Positions 9,564 through 19,095 of a stretch of DNA of 64,000 nt are shown one piece after another (position 1 is the first letter of the stretch; each line of letters opens with the position of its first letter). A model generated the notes under the pieces. The model saw only the letters and a program-made list of their open reading frames with translations. It was not told the origin of the DNA and searched no databases. The DNA comes from PALSA-270 sp963770245 (GTDB lineage: Bacteria > Acidobacteriota > Terriglobia > Terriglobales > Acidobacteriaceae). The position numbers were made by a program, and so were the translations under genes. The stretch is from NCBI GenBank assembly GCA_963770245.1, contig CAVYOX010000003.1, positions 4,978 to 68,977 on the forward strand. Direction: 5' to 3'.

Positions 9564-12116
9564 ATGATTGGCCAAACCATCTCGCACTACCGGATCGTCG
9601 AGAAGCTCGGTGGTGGCGGCATGGGTGTCGTCTATAAGGCCGAGGACATAACCCTCCACCGATTTGTCGCCCTGAAGTTTCTGCCCGATGACGTCGTCAA
9701 AGACGCTCAAGCCTTGGCGCGGTTCCAGCGGGAGGCGCAGGCGTCTTCGGCACTCAATCATCCCAATATCTGCACCATCCACGAGATCGGGCAGCAAGAT
9801 GGCCATCCGTTCCTGGTTATGGAGTTTCTCGACGGAGTAACGCTGAAGCATCGCATCGGCGGCAGACCCATCGAGACCGATGTTCTCCTTGGTTTGGCGA
9901 TTGAGATTGCCGACGCGCTCGATGCCGCTCACACGGAAGGCATCATCCACCGCGACATCAAGCCCGCTAACATCTTTATCACCAAGCGCGGCCACGCCAA
10001 GGTTCTCGACTTCGGTTTGGCGAAGGTGATGCCGCTCGGCGGCGGCCTAGGGGCCGAGGGAGCGACTGCCCAAGAGACGGCGATCATCGACGCGCACTTG
10101 ACCAGTCCCGGTTCCACGCTCGGCACTGTCGCGTACATGTCTCCCGAGCAGGTGCGTGCCAAGGAACTGGATGCGCGGAGCGATCTATTTTCCTTCGGCG
10201 CGGTGTTGTATGAAATGGCCACCGGCGCGCTGCCCTTCCGCGGTGAAAGCTCGGGAGTGATCTCCCACGAAATTCTGGATCGTGATCCGGTTCCAGCGGT
10301 GCGGCTGAACCCTGACCTTCCGCCCAAGCTGGAAGACGTCATCAACAAGGCGCTCGAAAAAGACCGCGAGCTGCGATATCAACATGCCGCGGACATGCGG
10401 GCCGATCTAAAGCGGCTGAGACGCGAAACGGAGTCGCGGCAAAACGCACGCGCTAGTTCGGGGTCGGTGGCTGCCATACAGGAAATCGGCTCTCAGGCTA
10501 CACCAAGACCGCCGTCGGCATCCGGCCCGTCCGGTGTGCCGGGTCCATCGCCGTCACCGTCCTCATCATCGGCGCCGGCCCCTGCGGCCGTGGACAAAGC
10601 GCCCGCGGCTGCGACCGAGGAGCGGTCCTATGCGCAGATCGCCGGAGTACTTGCCGCGATTGCGATCGTGGTGCTGGCTGCTCTGTTTTGGTTCGTGAAG
10701 AAGCGCTCCGCACCAGTTGTGGTTACCCCCAGCCCAAGAACGGTCGCTGTTCTTCCCTTACAGAACCTCGGTGCCGATAAGGATGTGGATTTCCTGCGCC
10801 TTGCTCTGGCCGACGAAATCGCAACCACGCTAAGTTACGTTCGCTCGCTCTCGATCCGCCCATTCGCCACCACCAGTCGGTACGACTCTCCCGCCCTCGA
10901 CTTGCAGGAAGCGGGCCGCGCCATGCATGTGACCGACGTTGTCACCGGGCACTATATGAAGGAGGGCGAGCAGATTCAGATTACTCTGGAAGCCGTGGAC
11001 GTCGCGGACAATCGTACACTTTGGCGTGACACCTTGACCGTCGCCGCTCCGGACCTGATTGCCATGAGGAGCCAGATCACCTCGAGAGTTCGCCAGGGAT
11101 TAGTTCCTGCTCTGGGCGCTGGAACGGACTCAGGTGAAGCTGGCACACATCCAAAGAACGAAGAAGCATACGATCTCTATCTCCGCAGTATCGCGCTGCC
11201 ACATGATGCTCTTCCCAACAAAGATGCCATTGCCATGCTGGAGCGTGCCGTGGGGTTGGACCCCACTTACGCGCCCGCCTGGAGCTATCTCGGAGTTCGT
11301 TACCACTACGATGCGGCCTATTCGAACGGCGGCGATGCCATGCGCAAGCGCTCGGACGCAGCCCTGGAACGGGCGATCTCCCTTGATCCCAACTACATCT
11401 TTGCGGTTGCCTGGCTCATCACCAACCGGGTCGAACAAAGTGAGTTGGCCAAGGCCTACCAGGACGCGGAGGCGCTGGCGGCGAGGCATCCAGAGAATGC
11501 TCAAGCCCACTTCGCTCTGGCCTACGTCCTCCGCTATGGCGGAGCCGCCGAGGAATCCGGGCACGAGTGTGAAGCTGCTTTGTCTCTTGATCCCGGCAAC
11601 TTTATGTTGCGGTCGTGCTCGTTCACGTTCGACCAACTTGGTAACTACTCGCGGGCGATGGATTTTCTTCAGCTCGATGCCGGATCGATATGGGCATCTG
11701 ACAACCTCATGCGGCACTACCTTCGCGATGGAAAATTAGCGCAGGCGAAGGAAATCGTCGAGAAATTCAAGGATGTCTACGACTTCGGCTTCCCTGCGAT
11801 GGCCGCGTGCATTGAAAACCGGCCGTCCGCAGATGTGACATCGCGCTTCCGGGAAGAAGACGCCAGCTTGCTCGCCGCTCCCGATCCAGAACCGCGTTAC
11901 GTGGTTGCGGGCGACTTTGTTTTCTGCGGGCAGAAAGACTTAGCCTTGCAGTTGCTTAAGAGTTCGATCTCTGGGCACTATTGCGCTTACACGGGGTTGC
12001 AGAACGATTCCCTGTGGGCGAAGTTGCGAGGCACTCCCGAGTTTGCCGAGTTGCTCTCCGCCGCGAAACAATGCCGCGACGATTTTATTTCCGAGAGATC
12101 GCAGGCTGCACACTAA
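9564..12116 (+). CDS. Ser/Thr protein kinase with FlgO-like and TPR domains
   Basis: An 850-residue membrane-spanning kinase of the bacterial Pkn2/PknB class. The kinase domain (about 8-285) has the GGGGMGVVY glycine loop, K38 in VALKF, HRDIKPAN with catalytic D131, and DFG D149. A Ser/Pro/Ala-rich linker (about 300-350) leads to one transmembrane helix near 357-377. The extracytoplasmic part begins with TVAVLPLQNLGADKD (about 392), a FlgO/TolB-N-like nucleotide-free module found in TPR kinases and adenylate cyclases, then TPR-like helices to the end. It probably senses an envelope or solute signal and phosphorylates cytoplasmic targets. Promoter and first codons are nearly identical to the 16468 kinase, indicating duplication. 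Confidence 0.93.
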   Translation: MIGQTISHYRIVEKLGGGGMGVVYKAEDITLHRFVALKFLPDDVVKDAQALARFQREAQASSALNHPNICTIHEIGQQDGHPFLVMEFLDGVTLKHRIGGRPIETDVLLGLAIEIADALDAAHTEGIIHRDIKPANIFITKRGHAKVLDFGLAKVMPLGGGLGAEGATAQETAIIDAHLTSPGSTLGTVAYMSPEQVRAKELDARSDLFSFGAVLYEMATGALPFRGESSGVISHEILDRDPVPAVRLNPDLPPKLEDVINKALEKDRELRYQHAADMRADLKRLRRETESRQNARASSGSVAAIQEIGSQATPRPPSASGPSGVPGPSPSPSSSSAPAPAAVDKAPAAATEERSYAQIAGVLAAIAIVVLAALFWFVKKRSAPVVVTPSPRTVAVLPLQNLGADKDVDFLRLALADEIATTLSYVRSLSIRPFATTSRYDSPALDLQEAGRAMHVTDVVTGHYMKEGEQIQITLEAVDVADNRTLWRDTLTVAAPDLIAMRSQITSRVRQGLVPALGAGTDSGEAGTHPKNEEAYDLYLRSIALPHDALPNKDAIAMLERAVGLDPTYAPAWSYLGVRYHYDAAYSNGGDAMRKRSDAALERAISLDPNYIFAVAWLITNRVEQSELAKAYQDAEALAARHPENAQAHFALAYVLRYGGAAEESGHECEAALSLDPGNFMLRSCSFTFDQLGNYSRAMDFLQLDAGSIWASDNLMRHYLRDGKLAQAKEIVEKFKDVYDFGFPAMAACIENRPSADVTSRFREEDASLLAAPDPEPRYVVAGDFVFCGQKDLALQLLKSSISGHYCAYTGLQNDSLWAKLRGTPEFAELLSAAKQCRDDFISERSQAAH

Positions 12117-12429
12117 ATTGCCCTGAGCGCGATAATCATCCTGAGGCATCCGAGTTTAAGTCACTGGCAAGCTTCAGTAGTTCACCAATCGTGCTGCGTA
12201 CTCGCTGGCAAGGCTTGACTAAACTTCCCGATTGTTAGGCGATTGGCCCCGAATAACGGACAATCCGGCCACGATCCCCGGCCACGATCCCCGGCCACGA
12301 TCCCCGGCCACGATCCCCGGCCACGATCCCCGGTCAGGTCCCCGGTCAGGTCCCCAAAGTGTTTTTGGGCGCAGCCGGAAGTTATTCGCCGGCGAACTCG
12401 CCGTGGAGATGGCGGCAAGTGGACTAACG
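12117..12429. other. intergenic with tandem repeat
   Basis: Between the convergent kinase and permease. The only clear structure is the 13-bp tandem array at 12269-12333 with two related 12-bp units after it. The short frames crossing it are repeat translations, not genes. Confidence 0.7.
12269..12355. repeat. 13-bp tandem repeat array
   Basis: Five perfect head-to-tail copies of CCACGATCCCCGG (12269-12333) are followed by TCAGGTCCCCGG (12334-12345) and a truncated third form, TCAGGTCCCC (12346-12355). The unit length is not a multiple of three. It lies between two convergent genes. Confidence 0.95.
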
Positions 12430-14916
12430 TCAATCCGCCCGAAGCGCCTTGATCGGATCGATAGAAGCCGCACGCCGCGCCGGGAGCAGCGATGCTGCCA
12501 ATGCCAGCATCAGCACGAACGCGGCGGCGGTCGCCAGGACCAGCGGGTCGAAGGGGCTCACGCCAAACAGAAGCGACTGCAACAAATGCGAGGCCGCCGC
12601 CGCCCCCAGCAATCCCAGGGCGCAGCCTGCGAGTGCAAGTTTGACGGCGGATGTGAAGACGAGGCCTAAGATTCCTGACCGCTGTGAGCCTAAGGCAATT
12701 CGGATGGCCATCTCGTGTACGCGGAGCGCCGCCGAGAACGCAATGACGCTGTAGATGCCAAGTGCTGCCAGCAGCACCGCCGCGACGGCAAAGGCGGAGA
12801 TGAGAACGGTGTTGAAACGGCGCGGGGCTTCGCTGTCAGAGACCGTCTGCTCCATGCTTTGGATCTGGGTCAGCGCTAACTGGGAATCCATGGAACCAAC
12901 GGTGGCGCGTAGAACATTTGCCGTCTGCTCGGGCTTCGTCGCCGTGCGCATAGCGATGTAGCCTGCGTTGCCATTGATATCCGCCGGCGAACCCAGAGAG
13001 CCAACGGACTTTTCAAACTGCTCGATCGGCTGATAGTACTGTTCCTTGGTGGGGACGTCGGGCGACGCCTCCTTCACATCCGCGACTTCCCCCACAATGG
13101 TCATCCAGGGTGTCTGCGTCTCTTGTGTGCCTATGCGGAGACGCTTCCCAATGGGATTCGAACCGGGCCAGTAGTGCTCGGCGAGTTTGTGGTTGACGAT
13201 CACAACCAGCGGCGTGTTCGCCGTGTCCGCCGGCGTGAAGAAGCGACCCTCCAGCAAGGGAATCCTCATCGCCTGTAGATAATCGCCGTGCATGGTCACA
13301 ACGGTGGCGAGGCTGATGCCAGCGCCCCGGGGAGGAACGTAGCCATCGGGGATGAACGCGCTGTTGCCGTTGTTGCCCGAAGCCGGCAGAAATGACGTAA
13401 GCCCCACGGACTTCACGCCGGGAACCTGCTGCAAACGGCGAACCAATTCCTCATTGAATCCATCCACTGCTGCTTGGGTTGGATACTGTTTCTGGGGCAG
13501 CGAGTAGGCGGCGGCGAGGATATGGTCCGGGCGGAAGCCGAGATTGACCTCGCGCATTTTTTCAAAACTCCGCAGCAGCAAACCGGAGGCGACGAGCAGT
13601 ACCAGCGCGATAGCGATTTCGCCGACCACCAGCGCAGAGCGCAGCCGCGCGTGGCCGCCGCCGGCCGTGCCGCTTCGTCCACCTTCCTTGAGAGTCTCAT
13701 TCACACTCGTCCGCAGGGCAGCAAAAGCCGGAGCCAGCCCGCAAACCAGGCCGGTGACCACGGCGAGGATGATCGCGAACGATATCACTTGCCAATCCAG
13801 GCCGATCTCGTTAACCCGGGGCAGCGTCTCGGGCAACCAGCTCACGCCCACCCGCAACCCGGTCGCGGCCAGGATCAGACCGAGCAGGCCTCCGCTCACA
13901 CTCAGTACCAGGCTCTCCAGAATCGTCTGACGTAGCAGCACACCGGCGCGCGCTCCGAGCGCCAGGCGCACGGCGACTTCGCGGCGGCGGCGAATGGCGC
14001 GGACCAGCAGCAAGCCGGCAAGATTGGCGCAAACGATCAGCAGCACCACAACGATGGCCAGAAACAAAGTGCGCACCAGTGGCCGAGCTTGTTCCACCGT
14101 TTCCTCGTGCAGCGAGCGCACTACCGCGCGGATATGTAAACTCGCCATAAAGGGGGGATAGTTGCGCATCGTCTCCTGGGCCACGCGCTCGGCGTCGCTC
14201 TCCGCCTGCGCTGGCGTAATTCCCGGTTTCAGCCGTCCCACCATGCTGAAGCTCCAGTTGGCCTGCCCACCAGAGCTCGTTTCCGTCGGAGTGAAGCTCA
14301 TCGGAACCCATAGTTCGCTACGGTTCAGGTGTCCTGGCACCAGCGGGAACTCGAAGTTGCGCGGCATCACGCCAATCACGACATAAGGCTTGCGGTCGAG
14401 CAGGAGCTTGCTTCCCAGCACGTGCGGATCGCCGTGCAGGCGGTTCTGCCAGAGCGAGTAACTGACCACCGCTACTTGTTCTTTTTGATCATCTTCCTGC
14501 TGGGTAAAGAACCGGCCCCTCAGAGGCCCGAGCTGCAAAGCCGGAAACACCCCGCCTGAAAGCCGCGCCGCATTCACCTGTGCCGGCTCGCCAATGCCAG
14601 AAAGTTCGTAGCTTGTTTGGGTATAGCCGCCAACACTCTCGAAGCTGTGCGTATCGCGCGTGTAGGCCTGGATGTCCGGAACCGTGACCCCGGCTTCACC
14701 GTTACCTCCCAAATCTGCACCTTGCAGAATGTCTGAAAGCTGCACTAGCGTCTCGGGATGCGGGAAAGGCAGCGGACGCAGCAGCACGCCTTCGACCACG
14801 GAGAAGATGGCTGTCGTAGCGCCGATTCCGAGCGCCAGCATCAACACGGCGGTGGCCGTGAAACCGGGTGATTTCAGTAAGTGGCGAACTGCGATCCTCA
14901 GGTCATCAAGAAGCAT
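12430..14916 (-). CDS. ADOP-type MacB/FtsX orphan permease
   Basis: An 828-residue permease. The start was placed at ATG 14916 because a GGAGG box lies 7 bases before it; the ATG at 14922 would leave no spacing. The protein starts directly with LLDDLRIAVRHLLKSPGF and the first helix VLMLALGIGATTAIFS (about 20-40), then a MacB-type periplasmic domain, an FtsX core near 280-400 (LLIVCANLAGLLLVRA), a second periplasmic domain and the last FtsX core near 710-825 (ALGIYSVIAFSAALR), with the terminal DPIKALRAD. There is no ATPase or PadR beside it. An inverted repeat TTTACC/GGTAAA (about 14929-14948) lies just upstream and may be an operator. Confidence 0.92.
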   Translation of the reverse strand: MLLDDLRIAVRHLLKSPGFTATAVLMLALGIGATTAIFSVVEGVLLRPLPFPHPETLVQLSDILQGADLGGNGEAGVTVPDIQAYTRDTHSFESVGGYTQTSYELSGIGEPAQVNAARLSGGVFPALQLGPLRGRFFTQQEDDQKEQVAVVSYSLWQNRLHGDPHVLGSKLLLDRKPYVVIGVMPRNFEFPLVPGHLNRSELWVPMSFTPTETSSGGQANWSFSMVGRLKPGITPAQAESDAERVAQETMRNYPPFMASLHIRAVVRSLHEETVEQARPLVRTLFLAIVVVLLIVCANLAGLLLVRAIRRRREVAVRLALGARAGVLLRQTILESLVLSVSGGLLGLILAATGLRVGVSWLPETLPRVNEIGLDWQVISFAIILAVVTGLVCGLAPAFAALRTSVNETLKEGGRSGTAGGGHARLRSALVVGEIAIALVLLVASGLLLRSFEKMREVNLGFRPDHILAAAYSLPQKQYPTQAAVDGFNEELVRRLQQVPGVKSVGLTSFLPASGNNGNSAFIPDGYVPPRGAGISLATVVTMHGDYLQAMRIPLLEGRFFTPADTANTPLVVIVNHKLAEHYWPGSNPIGKRLRIGTQETQTPWMTIVGEVADVKEASPDVPTKEQYYQPIEQFEKSVGSLGSPADINGNAGYIAMRTATKPEQTANVLRATVGSMDSQLALTQIQSMEQTVSDSEAPRRFNTVLISAFAVAAVLLAALGIYSVIAFSAALRVHEMAIRIALGSQRSGILGLVFTSAVKLALAGCALGLLGAAAASHLLQSLLFGVSPFDPLVLATAAAFVLMLALAASLLPARRAASIDPIKALRAD

Positions 14917-15305
14917 CGGCATCCTCCATTTACCGGATGGTTGGTAAAGTGAACTGTACTTAGCTGGCCCGAATACGGTTTGGGCTAAGTGATTGTTACC
15001 CCGAGGTTAACAGGACTAGATTTGGCAAGAAAGCCGAAGTTGCGGGGGTGAACGAAGCCTTTGGGGAGCAGGTGCAACTAGGAAGCGTCGCAGGAGCTCA
15101 TCGAATGACAGGGTCATCAACTTGTAATGGTTGTTGTCGGCGGAGTCTGCCAACGAAACCAAAGGTCACAGAACGGGTTTTTTGGCAACCCCGGCCATCC
15201 GGACGGTCGCGCGAATGGAGCATTCTTTCGATCAGGCAATTGATAATCTGGGGCCCTTTTTCTCGGTCTCTAAGGCGTTCATAATGATGTGAATATACTC
15301 AAGAC

Positions 15306-15349
15306 TTAGCAATATGCTAATTTTCCCTTGACACTTCGCAATCTGCTAA
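15306..15349. promoter_or_regulatory. two HigA operator candidates
   Basis: Two nearly identical 15-bp imperfect palindromes, TTAGCAATATGCTAA (15306-15320) and TTCGCAATCTGCTAA (15335-15349), differ at two positions and are spaced 29 bp start to start. The second lies wholly between the -35 and -10 boxes. This is the usual arrangement for autorepression by the antitoxin or the toxin-antitoxin complex. Confidence 0.75.
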
Positions 15350-15356
15350 GTATAGT
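15328..15356 (+). promoter_or_regulatory. higBA promoter
   Basis: Perfect -35 TTGACA (15328-15333), 17-bp spacer, -10 TATAGT (15351-15356). It is the best sigma-70-like promoter of the window and is overlapped by an operator. Confidence 0.8.
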
Positions 15357-15390
15357 CGGAGCAGATTGAGGAGCGCTGTAGAGAGACTGG

Positions 15391-15675
15391 GTGCACGTCA
15401 TCAGCAAGAGTGCGTGGCGAGACGCGGTTGCTACCGATCCTGCTCTAGAACCCTCAATCAGTGCGTGGCACAAAGTTGCTACGGACGCGGCGTGGAAGAG
15501 CATCGTTGACGTGAAAAAGGTTTATCCCCATGCTGACTTTGTCGATCCGCACACCGTATTCAACATTAAAGGCAATGCATATCGGTTGATCGTAAAGATT
15601 GAATACAAGTGGCAAATGATCTTTGTGAAGCATTTGCTCACTCACGAACAGTACGACCAGGGAGGTTGGAAATGA
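15391..15675 (+). CDS. higB: HigB-family type II toxin
   Basis: A 94-residue protein of the HigB toxin family (RelE fold, mRNA interferase acting on translating ribosomes). The family pattern is visible: an N-terminal VISKSAWRDAV segment, a central W-K-S-DVKKVYPHADFV region, VFNIKGNAYRLIVKIEYK (about 56-73), and a last strand ending THEQYD. It starts with GTG at 15391, behind a weak GAGAG leader. Its TGA overlaps the antitoxin ATG (ATGA), so the two are translationally coupled, in the toxin-first order typical of hig loci. Confidence 0.93.
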   Translation: MHVISKSAWRDAVATDPALEPSISAWHKVATDAAWKSIVDVKKVYPHADFVDPHTVFNIKGNAYRLIVKIEYKWQMIFVKHLLTHEQYDQGGWK

Positions 15676-16067
15676 ATGCCGTGGCCGCTATTGATTATGG
15701 AGCTTTGCTCTCCGAGATAAAACCCGAGGTAGTCCACGGCGAGGAACAAAACCAACTCTATATCCAGCACTTAGAGCAATTAACTAGCAAACCCGCGGTT
15801 TCTGCTGCAGAGGAAAAACTCATTGCGCTTCTGACTGTTTTGGTTGAGGAATATGAGAATAAGCACTATCCTGTTCCGACTGCAGGCCCCTTAGACATTC
15901 TTCGCCACTTAATGGAAGTACATGAGCTTCGGCAAAAAGATTTGGTGGATATTTTCGGAGCAGAGAGTACCGTATCGGATGTGCTAAACGGAAAGCGGGA
16001 CATAACCAAAGAACAGGTCCGACGCTTAAGCAATCGCTTTCATGTCTCTCCAGCCGTCTTTTTTTAG
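15672..16067 (+). CDS. higA: HigA-family antitoxin, XRE type
   Basis: A 131-residue antitoxin. The start is ATG 15672, overlapping the toxin stop and preceded by GGAGG about seven bases upstream; a longer frame from 15609 lies inside higB and is not used. The N-terminal helices (residues 1-65) would wrap the toxin. The C-terminal half holds a helix-turn-helix of the XRE/Cro type: MEVHELRQKDLVDIFG, then STVSDVLNGKRDITKEQVRRLS and VSPAVFF. It neutralises HigB and represses the operon through the operators at 15306-15349. Confidence 0.92.
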   Translation: MNAVAAIDYGALLSEIKPEVVHGEEQNQLYIQHLEQLTSKPAVSAAEEKLIALLTVLVEEYENKHYPVPTAGPLDILRHLMEVHELRQKDLVDIFGAESTVSDVLNGKRDITKEQVRRLSNRFHVSPAVFF

Positions 16068-16386
16068 GGCTGATTTTTTCTCTGGTGCCACCATCGTTTG
16101 TTGGCAGATTTTCGAGCCCCCTCCCGCTGAGCCAAGACATTTCCTCTGGCGTCATCGAGACCATACGGCGCTGCCCGCCGATCTTGCCTCCCTTGCGCTC
16201 CATAGCGGCCATTACGGGTGATATGTCTGAGGTTGACGGGGTGGCTTCGGTCCCCGTTGACCGCTTGACCATCTGAAACGCTGCTTGGTTCTCATCCTTG
16301 CTTCATCGCTTTGGCGTCAGACTAGAATCGCAAGCGGCCGGGCGGATTACAACCCTCTGAAAATTCAAAGAAGCCCACTACCCAGA

Positions 16387-16467
16387 GCCGCCATTCGTTG
16401 ACTAGCGGATGCCGCGTCCTTAAGATAGGGCGACCCGAAAGCCACGTATCTCTTCTCATCTTAATTA
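16387..16467 (+). repeat. kinase upstream block, copy 2
   Basis: 81 bp matching 9480-9563 with one substitution and a 3-bp deletion next to the start codon. The identity continues into the first codons of the kinase. Confidence 0.85.
16398..16426 (+). promoter_or_regulatory. promoter of kinase at 16468
   Basis: -35 TTGACT (16398-16403), 17-bp spacer, -10 TAAGAT (16421-16426), identical to the promoter at 9491. Confidence 0.55.
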
Positions 16468-19095
16468 ATGATCGACCAAACCATCTCGCACTACCGCATC
16501 GTCGAGAAGCTCGGGGGCGGCGGCATGGGCGTTGTTTACAAGGCCGAAGACACCGACCTAGGCCGTTTTGTCGCCCTCAAGTTTCTGCCCGAGGACATGG
16601 CCCGCGACGCGCAGGCCCTCGAGCGTTTTCGCCGCGAGGCCCGCGCTGCCTCCGCCCTGAACCATCCCAATATCTGTACTATCCACGAGATCGGGGATTA
16701 CGAGGGCAAGCGTTTCATTGCCATGGAACTGCTGGAAGGGCAGACCCTCAAGCATCTCATCGGCAGCCGCCCGTTGCCCGCGGAACAGCTATTCGAAATC
16801 GCGATCCAGGTGGCCGACGCACTCGATGCCGCCCACAACAAGGGCATCGTGCACCGCGATATCAAGCCGGCCAACATCTTCGTCACCAGCCGCGGCCACG
16901 CCAAAGTGCTGGACTTCGGTCTGGCCAAGGTCTCCACCGACCAGTCGTCAAAAGCCTCCGACCCCACTTCGACTCCTACCATGACGGGACAGCACCTGAC
17001 CAGCCCGGGCGTAGCCATGGGAACAGTCTGTTACATGTCGCCGGAGCAAGCCCTGGGGAAGGAACTCGACGCACGCACCGACTTGTTCTCCTTCGGGGAA
17101 GTGATCTACGAAATGGCCACGGGCACGCTGCCCTTTCGCGGCGACACCTCAGCCGCCTTATTCGATGCCATTCTTCATAAAGAGCCTGTCGCGCCGCTGC
17201 GCCTCAATCCGGATCTGCCCGCGGGACTGGAACTGATTGTTGCCAAGGCCCTCGAGAAAGACCGCGAGCTGCGTTACCGTTCCGCCGCCGAGCTGCGCAC
17301 CGACCTGAAACGCGTACGCCGCGACTCCGAATCAGGCAAGACGCAGACTGCCGTGGCGATTGAGGCCAATCCCGCCCCAATCGCCCGAGCCACCCATTGG
17401 CTGAAATGGATTGTCCCCGTCCTCGTCTTCGGCGTCGCCTTGCTCTATTTTTGGCTTCGCTCTCCTCTTCCGCCACCCCGCATACTGGGTTCGAAACAGC
17501 TCACCAACGACGGGCTGGTAAAGTTTGCGCTCGTGTCCGATGGCAACCGCATTTACTTCGACGAGACCCCCGCCTCCGCCACCACCATCGCCCAGGTCTC
17601 AGCCGCTGGGGGCGAAGTCGGATTGATTGATGCGCCCATCGCCGGTCCTGTAGTGGAGGATATATCGGCGGAAAAATCGGAACTGTTAGTGCACCAGTCG
17701 GGGCAATTCGGAGGGCCCTTTTACTCGTTGCCCCTTCCGGCCGGCGCACCTCGCAAACTGGGAAATGTTTCCGGGGGCGATGGGATCTGGACTCCGGACG
17801 GAAAGCTGCTGTTCGCCGACGGGAAAGACATCTACCTCGCGGACCATGATGGCGTCAATGCTCGCAAGATTGCCACCGCATCGGCTCTACCTGCCGCTTT
17901 CAGCTTTTCTCCCGATGGAACCCGCTTCCGGTTTACGGTCGTGAACCAGATCAACAATACCACCGCAATCTGGCAGGCCCGCGCCGACGGCACTGACATG
18001 CACGAGTTACTCCCGGGCTGGAACCGGCCGCCGGCTGAGTGCTGCGGCACGTGGACTTCCGACGGCAAGTACTACATTTTTCAGAGCACTCGCGAAGGGG
18101 CTAGTAACATCTGGATCATGCCCGACCGGACCGACTGGTGGAAGAAAGTTTCGCCTGAGCCGGTGCAGCTGACCACCGGGCCACTGCAGTTTGGCAGTCC
18201 TATCCCCAGCAAAGATGGCAAGAAGCTGTTTGTGATCGGCGTTCAACCCCGGGCCGAACTGGTGCGCTACGACTCGAAGGTGGCTGAAGTTGTTCCCTAC
18301 CTCGGCGGCATTTCCGCCGCCGACCTGGAGTTTTCCCACGATGGCCAGTGGGTGACCTACGTCAGCATTCCCGATTACACCCTATGGCGCAGCAAAGCGG
18401 ACGGCAGCGCTCGCTTTCAGCTTACTTACCCGCCCATACGCGCGGCCCTGGCCCACTGGTCTCCCGACGGCCAGCAGATTGCGTTTTCTGGGGCCATGCC
18501 GGGCAAGCCCTGGAAGGTCTACCTCATCTCCCGCGAAGGCGGCAGTCCGCAGGCGATCACTCCGGATGAGGTTCGGGAACTGGACCCTACCTGGTCGCCC
18601 GACGGCAGCACCCTGGCTTTTGGACGAGTTGACCCACTCCAATCGGACCAGACATTCATCGTCCTCCTCGACCTCAAGACCCGCAAGACCTCTCAACTGC
18701 CGGACTCCAAAGGGATTTTCGCTCCGCGCTGGTCGCCCGACGGCCGCTACATGCTGGCCATCTCCTACGGTAACGGGAAGCTCCTGCTCTACGACGTGAA
18801 GAACCAGAAATGGCAGGCGGTGGGCAGCGACTTGAATCGGTTCGGCTATATCTCGTGGTCCCAGGACAGCAAGTCCGTGTACTTTGACACGTTCGAGAGC
18901 GGCGCCGCGGGCTACTACCGCCTGCGGCTTAGCGACCTGAAGCTCGAAAAGGTAGTCGATCTGAAAGGACTACGGACCTATTCGGGACAATTCGGCCCGG
19001 GACCCTGGACCGGCCTGGCGCCGGGCGACGTCCCGCTATTTCCCCGCGACATTAGCGTGCAGGAGATTTACGCCCTCGATCTGCAGTTGCCATAG
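16468..19095 (+). CDS. Ser/Thr protein kinase with TolB-like propeller
   Basis: An 875-residue receptor kinase. The kinase domain (about 8-290) has GGGGMGVVY, K38 in VALKF, HRDIKPAN with D131 and DFG D149. A single transmembrane helix near 311-331 separates it from an extracytoplasmic TolB/WD40-like (PD40) beta-propeller at about 340-875, recognisable by repeated FSPDG, WTPDG, WSPDG and WTSDG turns. It is probably a sensor that binds a ligand or peptide with the propeller and signals through the kinase. It is the closest paralogue of the 9564 kinase in its first 300 residues and promoter, but carries an unrelated sensor, so the sensor part was exchanged. Confidence 0.93.
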   Translation: MIDQTISHYRIVEKLGGGGMGVVYKAEDTDLGRFVALKFLPEDMARDAQALERFRREARAASALNHPNICTIHEIGDYEGKRFIAMELLEGQTLKHLIGSRPLPAEQLFEIAIQVADALDAAHNKGIVHRDIKPANIFVTSRGHAKVLDFGLAKVSTDQSSKASDPTSTPTMTGQHLTSPGVAMGTVCYMSPEQALGKELDARTDLFSFGEVIYEMATGTLPFRGDTSAALFDAILHKEPVAPLRLNPDLPAGLELIVAKALEKDRELRYRSAAELRTDLKRVRRDSESGKTQTAVAIEANPAPIARATHWLKWIVPVLVFGVALLYFWLRSPLPPPRILGSKQLTNDGLVKFALVSDGNRIYFDETPASATTIAQVSAAGGEVGLIDAPIAGPVVEDISAEKSELLVHQSGQFGGPFYSLPLPAGAPRKLGNVSGGDGIWTPDGKLLFADGKDIYLADHDGVNARKIATASALPAAFSFSPDGTRFRFTVVNQINNTTAIWQARADGTDMHELLPGWNRPPAECCGTWTSDGKYYIFQSTREGASNIWIMPDRTDWWKKVSPEPVQLTTGPLQFGSPIPSKDGKKLFVIGVQPRAELVRYDSKVAEVVPYLGGISAADLEFSHDGQWVTYVSIPDYTLWRSKADGSARFQLTYPPIRAALAHWSPDGQQIAFSGAMPGKPWKVYLISREGGSPQAITPDEVRELDPTWSPDGSTLAFGRVDPLQSDQTFIVLLDLKTRKTSQLPDSKGIFAPRWSPDGRYMLAISYGNGKLLLYDVKNQKWQAVGSDLNRFGYISWSQDSKSVYFDTFESGAAGYYRLRLSDLKLEKVVDLKGLRTYSGQFGPGPWTGLAPGDVPLFPRDISVQEIYALDLQLP

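Larger units (their letters stand above)
14917..15390. other. intergenic
   Basis: Divergent region between the permease and higB. The left part holds the TTTACC/GGTAAA inverted repeat close to the permease start; the right end holds the higBA promoter and operators. The roughly 300 bp in between show nothing recognisable. Confidence 0.5.
16068..16467. other. intergenic and kinase promoter block
   Basis: The first part holds no gene or clear terminator. The last 81 bp (16387-16467) are the second copy of the kinase upstream block. Confidence 0.5.

Noticed and set aside
12182..12473. Several glycine/proline-rich frames across the 13-bp repeats
   Set aside because: They are translations of the tandem array in different frames.
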